From Geodermatophilus sabuli (GTDB lineage: Bacteria; Actinomycetota; Actinomycetes; Mycobacteriales; Geodermatophilaceae), in contig NZ_JAAGWF010000004.1 of NCBI RefSeq assembly GCF_010686765.1, forward strand, positions 1-64,000: 64,000 bases of DNA, written 5' to 3'. The notes beneath the pieces were generated by a model. That model did not search any database. It worked only from the letters and a program-made list of their open reading frames with translations, and had not been told where the DNA came from. Below are positions 51,573-59,506 of this stretch, one piece after another. Positions within the stretch are counted from its first letter, which is position 1. Every line of letters starts with the position of its first letter. The position numbers were made by a program, and so were the translations under genes.

Positions 51573-52433
51573 TCACACCCGCTCTCCGATAGCGCCGGAA
51601 CCGAAAAGACCTCTCGGCCGGACGACCAGCACAGCCGCCAGCACGAGGAGGACGACCACGCTCTCCTTGCCGCCGAACCCGATCTCGGTGGTGACCGCGA
51701 TCCCCGCCGACAGCACAACTGCCCCGGCAACGCTTCCCGCCAGGCTGCCGAGGCCGCCGATCACGGCGGCGACGAACGTGTTGACCAACAGGATCGGCGC
51801 CGTGTCGACCGAAACGCTCGCCAATGACGCCTGGAACAAGCCGCCGGCCGCCAGGCCGACTCCGCCGACCACCCAGGCCAGCAACTCGAACTTGCGACTG
51901 CGGACGCCGTACATCTCCGCGAGCTCGCTGTCCTGTGCAACGGCCGCCAGCGTTCGACCGATCAGCGTCCGGTCGAAGATCAGGTAGAGGCAGAAGAGCA
52001 ACACAGCCGCGGCACCGATGACGACCAAGCGCTGGACGCTCACACGCGTTCCCAGGATCTCGACGGTCCCCCCAACCCAGGGCTCGATGTTGTGGGCCGC
52101 GCCGCCGAAGATCTCGTGCGTGAGCCAACCGAGCACGAGACCGAAGCCCAGCGTCGAGATCGTCAATCCGATCGGCGCCACGTTCGCGCGTCGGGCGGGC
52201 AGGATGGCGGTGAAGTACGCCACGACACTGGCGACCACCGTGGCCAGCACGGTCAGCAGCGCTGAGGTGAACGCCCCCAAGCTGGCGAAGTAGGCAGCGA
52301 ACGACCCGGCGAACACGGTGAAGTGGCCGGCGCCGAAGTTGGCCACGCCGCTGACCCGGAACAACAGATTCATGGCCACCACGAGCGGCACGAGAACCGC
52401 CGCTCCGGACAGAGTCGCAATGATCAGAGACAC
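51573..52433 (-). CDS. livH: ABC transporter permease LivH
   Basis: 286-residue membrane protein with about eight hydrophobic segments (ATLSGAAVLVPLVVAMNLLF at the start; VVVLLVLAAVLVVRPRGLFG at the end) and the LivH/LivM family motif region VAQDSELAEMYGVRSR. It forms the channel with the LivM domain encoded next. The GTG start has GGGGAG upstream. It is the first gene of the importer; the promoter/operator lies about 300 bases upstream. Confidence 0.93.
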   Translation of the reverse strand: MSLIIATLSGAAVLVPLVVAMNLLFRVSGVANFGAGHFTVFAGSFAAYFASLGAFTSALLTVLATVVASVVAYFTAILPARRANVAPIGLTISTLGFGLVLGWLTHEIFGGAAHNIEPWVGGTVEILGTRVSVQRLVVIGAAAVLLFCLYLIFDRTLIGRTLAAVAQDSELAEMYGVRSRKFELLAWVVGGVGLAAGGLFQASLASVSVDTAPILLVNTFVAAVIGGLGSLAGSVAGAVVLSAGIAVTTEIGFGGKESVVVLLVLAAVLVVRPRGLFGSGAIGERV

Positions 52434-53028
52434 GAGGCTCCCCTCTCTTCAGGACGGGGCGCCGCAGTGCAGGAGCCGCGGGCGCGCATGTCGCCCGACG
52501 CCCGCGTTGCCCTCATGTGAGCACTCACCACCACACGCACCAGCCCGTTCCGCTCGTTGTCCACGTCGTTCCAGCCGCGCGCGTCAGAGCTACCTCCGGA
52601 GACGGCGACGGACTGCCCACCTGAGCGGATCCGACGACCGCCGCCCGATGACGCCATGGAGGCACCCTTCCGACATGGCTGAAGGGACTGAGCGCCCCCA
52701 GGACCGCACATCACCCGACGGCTGTGACGACGACTACACTCTACAAGAACGGTGTCTGAGTCAAGAAGTTTGTTGACTTTTTCTGGCGGCATCGGGGCCC
52801 GGGCCGACGGTGCGCCCAACGGGCACGCCTGGGCGGCCAAGACTGCTGAGGCCGGCCTCTCTCGGCCCCGACCGTCCAGCACTTAACCTGCCTAAGCAAT
52901 GGAACCAGTGGCCCAGGTCACGCGTCAAGATCTGCCAGGCAACGAACCTGCATCACTCGACTCACGCTTGCACGCGCCGGCAGTGCCGAACGGCCGGTCC
53001 TACGAGGCGGGCGGGTCCGGTCGAGGCG
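52434..53028. other. long leader/intergenic region upstream of livH
   Basis: 595 bases between livH and the end of the zinc alcohol dehydrogenase gene. It contains the promoter/operator listed at 52738-52778, which implies a 5' leader of about 300 bases for the transport operon. No coding sequence with family resemblance was found; no classical riboswitch fold was recognised by eye. Confidence 0.45.
52738..52778 (-). promoter_or_regulatory. promoter and operator of the livH operon
   Basis: AGTCAA-N8-TTGACT (52759-52778) is a perfect six-base inverted repeat with further symmetry inside (AA and TT steps). Its leftward TTGACT (52759-52764) is a -35 match and TAGAGT (minus strand, 52738-52743) a -10 candidate, with a short 15-base spacer. 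A repressor bound to the repeat would cover the -35. Confidence 0.55.
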
Positions 53029-54129
53029 TCAGAACGTGACCACCGCGCGCGCCCCCTTCTCGAGGAGGCAGTACTCGACGGCGTCGTTGACGTCGTCGAA
53101 GGGGAACACGGCGGTCACCAACTCATCGAGCTTCAGTCGGCCGGCCCCGTAGAGCTGAACGAGCCGCGGAACGTCTCGGCGGACGTGCGTCGACCCGTAC
53201 AAGGATCCGCGGATGACCTTCTCCGTCATGACGACGCCTGTGAACGCTGGCAGGGACAGTTGCACGTCGTCCCCCGCGGCCCCGACCAGCACCACTCGCC
53301 CGCCACGGCGGGTCATGCTGATCGAGTCACGAATGGTCTCGGGCCGCCCCACGACATCCAGCGCAACGTCGACACCGCGCCCGCCGACGAGGTCACGCAC
53401 GCGCCTGGCCGTGCCGTCTCCCGGCCGCAGGACGTGGGTGGCCCCGAGGCTCCGAGCCATGTCCAGTCGTTCGTCGTGCAGGTCGATGGCGACGATGGTC
53501 CCGGCTCCGGCCAGGTGCGCGCCCTGGACCGCATTGAGACCCACTCCCCCGCAGCCCACGACCGCGACGCTCTCACCGACACCGATCGCGGCCGTGTTCA
53601 CAGCCGCGCCCCACCCGGTGAGGACCCCACAACCGATGAGTGCCGCCGATGGGAACGGAATGCTCTCCGGGATCTTGATCGCCGATCGGGCAGGGACCAC
53701 GCAGCGTCGAGCGAATGTCCCGAGCCCCGCCATCTGGTACATCGGCTGGCCACGGAGCGAGAAACGAGTGCTCCCGTCCATGAGGGTCCCCCGAGCGAAG
53801 GCGACTCCCGCCTTCTCGCACAGTTGGGGCTGACCCGCCACGCAGTAGAAGCAGTCACCGCACTGCGCCAGCCACGACAACACAACGCGATCACCGACCT
53901 CGACGTCGACCACGCCACCGCCTACTGCCGTGATGACACCGGCGCCCTCGTGCCCCAGCACAACGGGCAGTGGATGCGGAAGCCACTGCTTGAGCACCGA
54001 GACGTCCGAGTGGCACACGCCGGTTGCTGCGATCTCCACCTCGACTTCGCCCTCACGAGGGGGCTCGAGCTCGACCTCGACCAGGCGCAAGGGCGTGCCC
54101 ACCCGCTCCAACACGGCTGCCTGCGTCAT
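53029..54129 (-). CDS. zinc-dependent alcohol dehydrogenase
   Basis: 366-residue medium-chain dehydrogenase of the class III/Rxyl-like group. GVCHSD and GHEGAG carry catalytic zinc ligands, CGDCFYCVAGQPQLC the structural zinc, and VVGCGGVGLNAVQGAHLAGA is the Rossmann motif. It oxidises an alcohol with NAD or a bound nicotinamide; the order of motifs resembles the NDMA-type enzyme at 3616, but without that group's GGRFPL segment. The ATG follows GGGAGAGTC. It is downstream of a gap with a partial copy of the recurring operator element. Confidence 0.92.
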   Translation of the reverse strand: MTQAAVLERVGTPLRLVEVELEPPREGEVEVEIAATGVCHSDVSVLKQWLPHPLPVVLGHEGAGVITAVGGGVVDVEVGDRVVLSWLAQCGDCFYCVAGQPQLCEKAGVAFARGTLMDGSTRFSLRGQPMYQMAGLGTFARRCVVPARSAIKIPESIPFPSAALIGCGVLTGWGAAVNTAAIGVGESVAVVGCGGVGLNAVQGAHLAGAGTIVAIDLHDERLDMARSLGATHVLRPGDGTARRVRDLVGGRGVDVALDVVGRPETIRDSISMTRRGGRVVLVGAAGDDVQLSLPAFTGVVMTEKVIRGSLYGSTHVRRDVPRLVQLYGAGRLKLDELVTAVFPFDDVNDAVEYCLLEKGARAVVTF

Positions 54130-54597
54130 GACTCTCCCTGGCTCCGACCTGACCCGGATGATTGGACAGTAGGCGGTACTCGATTGCTCGCACTGTAGAG
54201 CTTAGCGGAGTGTCGCCCGCGATGGCAGCTCCGGGGAGATCGCCAGAGAAGAGCGCCGGGTCGACCTGGTTGGGGCCTGCCGCCGTTCGCATGCAGTGAC
54301 GGCCACGTGAACCCCGTCCAGGCGCGACCTCGAGCCGCCGGTCTCCGGCGGACGCCGGGCCGCGATGAGGTCATGCGGAGGACGAGTGTTGCGAGCGAAG
54401 GTCCGTAGTGGCGACCAACGCCGAGGGCCCCGCACTCCCATGTGGAGACTGCCGTCCGACTGACGGGCAGCACTCGCGCCAACTCGGCCTTCCGGAGTGC
54501 TGCTACCTGGCGGGCGGAGGTCAACGGGAGTCAGGCGGTTTCGGGCTGTTGGGCCCGGGTCGAGAGTCGTGCCCGGCGGCCAGCGTCCGCGCGCCGG
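54130..54597. other. intergenic region with partial operator and HTH-like remnant
   Basis: 468 bases between the zinc alcohol dehydrogenase start and the frameshifted ferredoxin. CTTAGC-N2-AGTGT at 54201-54213 matches the core of the element at 7987. In a leftward frame at 54429-54497 the translation LRKAELARVLPVSRTAVS resembles an XRE-type helix-turn-helix; the rest of that frame does not look like a protein, so it is at most a remnant. Confidence 0.35.
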
Positions 54598-54920
54598 TCA
54601 GTGGCCGCCCTGCGGTGGGAGAGCGGTGACCAGGGGGTGGTCCTCGTTGATCTTCCCGGTCGTCGCCGCGCCCCCGGGGCTGCCCAGGTCGGAGAAGAAC
54701 TCCACGTTGGCGTTGTAGGAGTTCTTCCACTTGTCCGGGACGTCGTCCTCGTAGTAGATGGCCTTGGCCGGGCACGCCGGCATGCAGGCGCCGCAGTCAG
54801 CGCACTCGTCGGGGTGGATGTAGAGCCTCCGGTCGCCCGCGTAGATGCAGTCCAACGGGACTCCTCGATGCACGCCTTGCCGAGGACGTCGACGCAGGAC
54901 TGTGTGATCACGTCGGTCAT
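54598..54920 (-). pseudogene. 7Fe ferredoxin with a single frameshift
   Basis: The N-terminal part reads MTDVITQSCVDVLGKACIEE in one frame; the rest (PLDCIYAGDRRLYIHPDECA, DCGACMPACPAKAIYYEDDV and a normal C-terminus ending ALPPQGGH) is in another. The break is at about 54858-54862, where the sequence reads GAGGAGTCCCG; one extra G there (TGCCCG) would restore the frame and the third cluster cysteine. Everything else looks functional, so this is either a very recent mutation or a sequencing error. It lies 67 bases after the CoA transferase gene, in the same direction. Confidence 0.8.
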
Positions 54921-54987
54921 CACGATCTACTCGTGAGCGTGCGGGAACGGGCCGCACGAGACACTCGGCTCAGGTCCGCCTGTCGGC

Positions 54988-56172
54988 TCAGATCACCTCG
55001 CGTGCACGCAGCCCGTCGATCTCGTCCTGAGTGAAGCCTTCCTCGCGGAGGACCTCGTCCGTGTGCTCACCCAGACGCGGTGCCCCCTGGGGGTGGTACG
55101 GGCGTTCACCATCGATCTCGAAGGGGGCTCGGAGCATACGGATCTCGCCGGCGTTGGAGGGAATGCCGTCGACGTACAGCTCAGCATTGCGCTGCGTGAA
55201 GAACTCCATCGACTCCTCGACCTCGAGCACCGGGGCCACCGGCACGTCGTGGTCGCGAAGGATGGCCAACCACTCTTCGGCGGTACGCCGGAGGAGTTCG
55301 CCATTGATCAACTCGGCCAACACCTTCCGGTTCTCCACCCGGGAGGTGTTGTCCGCCACGCGCGGATCGTTCTCGAGATCCGGCCGGTCGAGGGCTGCGC
55401 ACAGCCGCCGCCAGGACTCGTTGTGGAACGCCCCGATGACCAGGTACTTGCCGTCGCCGGTCGTATATGCCTCATAGGGGGCGAGCTGCGGATGACCGCT
55501 CCCCTGTCGCCGGAAAGACGGCGTGCCGTTCAGGATGCTCGGCGTGTAATTGGCCATCAACGCGTAGGACGCATCCAACAGTGACGTCTTCACCCGCGCA
55601 CCCTGACCGGTCTCCTTGCGGCGCAAGAGGGCGGCCAGGACGCTGATCGTCGCCATGCACGACGCCGCGACGTCGGTCACCGGGGTGCCCGCCTTCGCCG
55701 GCGCGCCATCCGGGTCCCCGGTCATGGCCATGAGGCCCGAGTAGGCCTGGGCCACGATGTCGTTCCCTGACTCGGTCTCGAACCCCTTCGTGCCGCCGAA
55801 CGCCGACACGGAGCAGTAGACGATGTCAGGATTGACCGCCTTGACCTCCTCGTACGACAGGCCCCATCCGTCCATCATCCCGGGCCGGAAGTTCTCGATC
55901 AGGACGTCGGCCGACGCGCACAGACGCAACGCCACCGCCTGCCCCTCAGGGGTCCGCAAGTCGAGAGTGATCCCGCGCTTTCCTCGATTGATGCCGAGGA
56001 AGTAGCCGCTCTTCCCGTTCACCAGGTGGTCGGTGAACCGGATGAGGTCCCCACGCTTGACCTTCTCGACCTTCACCACGGACGCCCCCATGTCGGCCAT
56101 GAGCATGGACGCGTACGGACCCGCGACGGCGGAACCGAAGTCGAGCACCTTCAGGCCATCCAGAATGCCCAT
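54988..56172 (-). CDS. family III CoA transferase (CaiB/BaiF)
   Basis: 394-residue CoA transferase. LDGLKVLDFGSAVAGPYASM, VVKVEKVKRGDLIRF and NRGKRGITLDLRT are typical, and the catalytic aspartate is probably in SGNDIVAQAYSG. It transfers CoA to a carboxylic acid, often from succinyl-CoA. The ATG has GGGAGGAG upstream. A ferredoxin follows in the same direction and a MarR regulator is divergent, with operator-like repeats in the shared 346-base gap. Confidence 0.92.
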   Translation of the reverse strand: MGILDGLKVLDFGSAVAGPYASMLMADMGASVVKVEKVKRGDLIRFTDHLVNGKSGYFLGINRGKRGITLDLRTPEGQAVALRLCASADVLIENFRPGMMDGWGLSYEEVKAVNPDIVYCSVSAFGGTKGFETESGNDIVAQAYSGLMAMTGDPDGAPAKAGTPVTDVAASCMATISVLAALLRRKETGQGARVKTSLLDASYALMANYTPSILNGTPSFRRQGSGHPQLAPYEAYTTGDGKYLVIGAFHNESWRRLCAALDRPDLENDPRVADNTSRVENRKVLAELINGELLRRTAEEWLAILRDHDVPVAPVLEVEESMEFFTQRNAELYVDGIPSNAGEIRMLRAPFEIDGERPYHPQGAPRLGEHTDEVLREEGFTQDEIDGLRAREVI

Positions 56173-56248
56173 GTCGCTCCTCCCGTCGGCATGTCGCGGG
56201 CGACTGCCGGTCGTGGCCCGGCCTCACGGCAGGCCAGCGGTGGACAAC

Positions 56249-56270
56249 TTACTTAACTACGTGAAAGTTA
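56249..56270. promoter_or_regulatory. operator-like element near the CoA transferase
   Basis: TTACTTAACT followed by ACGTGAAAGTTA contains TAACT-N7-AGTTA and AACTT-N14-AAGTT repeats and matches the 7987 element at TTACTTA-r-CT and GTG. It is about 80 bases before the CoA transferase start and about 250 bases before the MarR gene, so it could control both. Confidence 0.5.
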
Positions 56271-56399
56271 GATGGGTGCCGCTTTCGTGTCAACGCCAGC
56301 CGCCGGCGAACGGCGTCCACGTCCGACCGTCTCCGGGCCGGCGCCCAAGAGCCGGCAGGCGCTCCCCTGATCGGGTACGGCGACGTCCTCCGGTCTGAA

Positions 56400-56414
56400 A
56401 CTAGGTAAAGTAGT
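56400..56414. promoter_or_regulatory. operator-like repeat upstream of the MarR gene
   Basis: ACTA-N7-TAGT. On the minus strand it reads TACTTTACCTAGT, like the left part of the element at 7987. It is 105 bases before the MarR start in an AT-rich patch and may be the autoregulatory site, since MarR proteins usually bind their own promoter. Confidence 0.45.
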
Positions 56415-56518
56415 CCGGCGAGAGTCGAGGGCGACTGGACGGCGTGGCCGACCCCGGAGCATCGAGGTGACCTCTGCGGCGGACCCCGCGGCAGGTCTCG
56501 GTAGAGGTAGGGAGAAGC

Positions 56519-56998
56519 ATGAGCGCCATGGCCAGGACAGAGCTGGAGCTTGACCGTCTGGTCACACGCGAGGACCTGACGCGACTGCGCATGACACTTG
56601 GCCGGCTGGGGCGCGTCCTGCGGCAACAGAACGACGACGGACTCAGCTACGCGCTCGTCTCCTTGTTGTTCGCCATCGCGCGTAGCGAACCCGTGACCGC
56701 TGGCGAGCTGGCCATCAGCGAGGGAGTGAGCCCACCGTCGGTGACGAGGTCACTCAATCGCCTCCGCAAGCTGGGGTACGTGAACCGGGAGTCGGATCCG
56801 TCCGATCGACGCGCGTCTCTGATTTCGCTGACGGAAGCCGGGAACCGCGAGCGTGCCGCCATCCTGAAGACCCGTGAGATCTGGTTGACAGAGCATCTCG
56901 CCCGACTCACGGCGGAGGACGTCACGCAGCTGCTCGCTGCACTTCCTGCTTTGGAGCGCCTCTGCGACCCGGCGCTGAGCCACCACGACGGCGGATGA
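56519..56998 (+). CDS. MarR-family transcriptional regulator
   Basis: 159-residue winged-helix regulator. The recognition region SPPSVTRSLNRLRKLGYVNR is followed by the wing ESDPSDRRASLISLTEAG, the D-x-R-D/R-R-A pattern of the family. The ATG follows AGGGAGAAG. It is divergent from a CoA transferase and upstream of a ferredoxin reductase. Members respond to aromatic or acyl-CoA ligands. Repeats on both sides of its promoter resemble an element that recurs at other operons here, so it is the leading candidate for a shared regulator. Confidence 0.92.
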   Translation: MSAMARTELELDRLVTREDLTRLRMTLGRLGRVLRQQNDDGLSYALVSLLFAIARSEPVTAGELAISEGVSPPSVTRSLNRLRKLGYVNRESDPSDRRASLISLTEAGNRERAAILKTREIWLTEHLARLTAEDVTQLLAALPALERLCDPALSHHDGG

Positions 56999-57129
56999 GC
57001 GACCAGGGCGACCAGGGCGGCCACAGTGCAAGAACCTGGGGGGCCACCGACTCGTTTCCCCGGTCCATGAGCTAGGCGGCCTGTGCGCAGAGCCCGGCTG
57101 GCCGTTCGAGAGAGGGATACCGACGGGTC

Positions 57130-58317
57130 ATGAAGAAGCGGATCCTCGTTGTGGGAGCCTCGTTGGCCGGGGTGCGTACAGTCCAGGCCCTGCGTCGCAG
57201 CGGCAGCGCCGACGAGATCGTGCTCGTCGGTGGAGAGCCGGGGACGAGCGACGGTCTGGCATCCGATCGGCCGCCGTTGTCGAAGAAGTTCCTCTTCGAC
57301 GCCGCCGTCACCGCACCGCCACTCGTCACACCCGCCCAATTGGACGAGCTGGATACACGCCTTGTCCACGGCCACGCCACCGACCTCGACCTGGATCGGC
57401 GACATGTGGTTCTCCACGGCGGGGGAACGGAGCCTTTCGACACGCTCGTCATCGCGACGGGCTCGTCCCCGAGGACCGTCCCGGGCCTCGAGCCGCGGCC
57501 AGGTGTGCACGTCTTGCGGAGCGCTGCGGACGCGACCGCCATCCGCGCGGCCTGCCCCGGTGACGGCTCGGTCGTGGTGGTGGGAGGAGGGTTCATCGGA
57601 GCGGAAGTGGCGTGGACCCTGCACACGCTCGGGGCAGCGGCGACAGTCGTCGAGCCCTTGCCCACCCTCATGGTCCGAGGGCTCGGCCCCCGGATCGGTG
57701 AGGCGTTGACTCGTCGGCACCTCGCAGCCGGCATCAACCTCCGGATGGGCGTCGGCGTCGCGGGGATCGATGGCGAAGAGCAAGTCCGCGGAGTCCAGCT
57801 GACCGACGGCAGCTACCTCCCCACCGACGTCGTGGTGCTGGGGCTCGGAACGGTGCCGGAGACCAACTGGCTGGTTGACTCCGGTCTCGACCTTCGCGAC
57901 GGCGTCGTGTGCGACCAGCAGCTGACTGCTCTAGGCGCGGAGGACGTCTACGCCGTGGGCGACGTGGCGCGCTGGCGTCACCCCCGCTATGGCGAGGACG
58001 TTCGGGTCGAGCACTGGACCAACGCGGTGGAGTCTGCCTCGGTGGTTGCGGCGAACCTGACCGGCACACCGACCGTCCACGATTCCGTGCCCTATGTGTG
58101 GACCGACCAGCTCGGCGGCAGGCTCCAAGTGCTCGGCCGGGTGCGCCCGCAGGACGAGGTCCACATGATCGAGGGCGACCTGAACGACAAGTTCGTCGCC
58201 GTGACCGGAGGAGACGGCGGGCTGCAGAGCGCCGTCGGTTTCAGCATGGCTCGCCCGCTGATTCGCTTCAGACAGCTACTGGCCGCCGGGGCCACATGGG
58301 AGGAAGCGCTGGCGTGA
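57130..58317 (+). CDS. FAD-dependent ferredoxin reductase (P450/dioxygenase type)
   Basis: 395-residue pyridine-nucleotide-disulphide-fold flavoprotein. RILVVGASLAGVRTVQALR binds FAD, SVVVVGGGFIGAEVAWTL binds NADH, and EDVYAVGDVARW is the C-terminal FAD motif. The DRPPLSKKFL segment and the missing redox cysteines mark the putidaredoxin/rubredoxin reductase group, which pass electrons from NADH to a ferredoxin. It is the only reductase of this kind in the window and could serve the three P450s through the 3Fe-4S ferredoxins. Confidence 0.92.
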   Translation: MKKRILVVGASLAGVRTVQALRRSGSADEIVLVGGEPGTSDGLASDRPPLSKKFLFDAAVTAPPLVTPAQLDELDTRLVHGHATDLDLDRRHVVLHGGGTEPFDTLVIATGSSPRTVPGLEPRPGVHVLRSAADATAIRAACPGDGSVVVVGGGFIGAEVAWTLHTLGAAATVVEPLPTLMVRGLGPRIGEALTRRHLAAGINLRMGVGVAGIDGEEQVRGVQLTDGSYLPTDVVVLGLGTVPETNWLVDSGLDLRDGVVCDQQLTALGAEDVYAVGDVARWRHPRYGEDVRVEHWTNAVESASVVAANLTGTPTVHDSVPYVWTDQLGGRLQVLGRVRPQDEVHMIEGDLNDKFVAVTGGDGGLQSAVGFSMARPLIRFRQLLAAGATWEEALA

Positions 58318-58375
58318 ACCAGGCACAACGCACCTTGGCTTCGTCCTCACTGGCCATCTGTCCATGACCTCTTCC

Positions 58376-58398
58376 AGTACTTAACATAGTGCAGTAAC
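58376..58398. promoter_or_regulatory. operator-like element, copy B
   Basis: GTACT-N11-AGTAA with internal CTTAAC and AGTGC; with its downstream CTG-n-GC-nn-CCAGG tail it matches the copy at 7987-8022. It is 175 bases before the quinone-oxidoreductase-like gene. Confidence 0.6.
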
Positions 58399-58573
58399 CT
58401 GAGCGTCCAGGTGCAGCCGCTCAGCGCGGCGAGGTCATGCGCCTGGTCGACCAGGTCCTGTTCTCGCGGTCCAGGTCGGCGTCATTGACCGCAGTCGGTC
58501 GACGGTGACCGCCTGCTCGCCCACTGTTCCTCCATTGCGGAGGGCGGTAGGCCCACCGACTTCTGGAGGAACG

Positions 58574-59476
58574 ATGCGTGCTGTCGGGTTGACCGAGTTC
58601 GGCGGACCGGAGGCATTGACGGTGCTCGAGCTGGACGAGCCGCATGCCAGCCCTGGCGAGGTGCGCATCCGGGTTCGAGCCGCGAGTGTGGTCCCGGCCG
58701 ATGGCATGTTCCGCAACGGGGCGCTCGCAGCACGATTGACGTCGCCGGCCCCGTGGGTCCCCGGAACCGAGGTCGCCGGCGTCGTGGACGAAGCGCCCGA
58801 CGGCAGCCCATGGGCGGTCGGCGATGAGGTCATCGCCATCGTCGTGCCGTTCCACCAGCGTCCTGGTGCGTATGCGGAGCACGTCGTGGTACCGGTCGGA
58901 TCGGTCGGTCCTCGTCCCCAGAGCTGCGACTTCGACACTGCTGCGGCTCTGCCGATGAGCGGGCTCACAGCCTCAGCGCTGGTCGACCTGCTGCACTTGG
59001 AGCGGGGCGAGAGCGTCGCGGTCACCGGCGCCGGCGGTGTGGTCGGGAGCCTGGTGGTGCAGCTGGCCAGGAGGGCAGGGGCGACGGTCCTTGCCGATGC
59101 GGCCGGCGGCGACGAAGAAGTCGTGCGGGGCGGTGACTATGCGCAGCAGATCCGTCAACTGCGTCCGGACGGCGTGGACGTCCTCGTGGACGCTGCGCTC
59201 ATCGGCGCCTCGCTGCTCCCGGCCGTGCGGGACGGCGGGCGGGCCGCCTCGCTGCGCGCGGGACAGCTGGAGTCCGAGCGGGGCATCTCCATCGTGAGCG
59301 TGTCGGTGTGGGACTACGCCGAGGACAGCGCACGCCTGCGAGCGCTCTCCTCCCTCATCGACGAGGGCGCGCTCGTCCCGCCGCAGGTCCGCACCTTCGC
59401 GATGGAGGACGCGGCAGCCGCCCATGAGGCCCTGGGACGGGGCGGACAGCGCGCACGGAGCGTCCTCGTCTTCTAG
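58574..59476 (+). CDS. quinone-oxidoreductase-like (zinc-free MDR) protein
   Basis: 300-residue medium-chain dehydrogenase without zinc ligands. MRAVGLTEFGGPEALTVLEL at the start, VPGTEVAGVVDEAPDG, and VAVTGAGGVVGSLVVQLARR as the cofactor motif place it near the NADPH:quinone reductase/zeta-crystallin group. It would reduce quinones or activated double bonds. The ATG follows TGGAGG. A decayed copy with the same upstream element is at 8098. Confidence 0.88.
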   Translation: MRAVGLTEFGGPEALTVLELDEPHASPGEVRIRVRAASVVPADGMFRNGALAARLTSPAPWVPGTEVAGVVDEAPDGSPWAVGDEVIAIVVPFHQRPGAYAEHVVVPVGSVGPRPQSCDFDTAAALPMSGLTASALVDLLHLERGESVAVTGAGGVVGSLVVQLARRAGATVLADAAGGDEEVVRGGDYAQQIRQLRPDGVDVLVDAALIGASLLPAVRDGGRAASLRAGQLESERGISIVSVSVWDYAEDSARLRALSSLIDEGALVPPQVRTFAMEDAAAAHEALGRGGQRARSVLVF

Positions 59477-59506
59477 TCCTGGCCTGCCCCTGCCTGGGTT
59501 TTGGAG

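Noticed and set aside
54126..54524. 132-codon minus-strand frame ending on the alcohol dehydrogenase start (ATGA)
   Set aside because: Only a short helix-turn-helix-like stretch looks protein-like; the promoter-like AT-rich patch with an operator core lies inside it, arguing against a gene.
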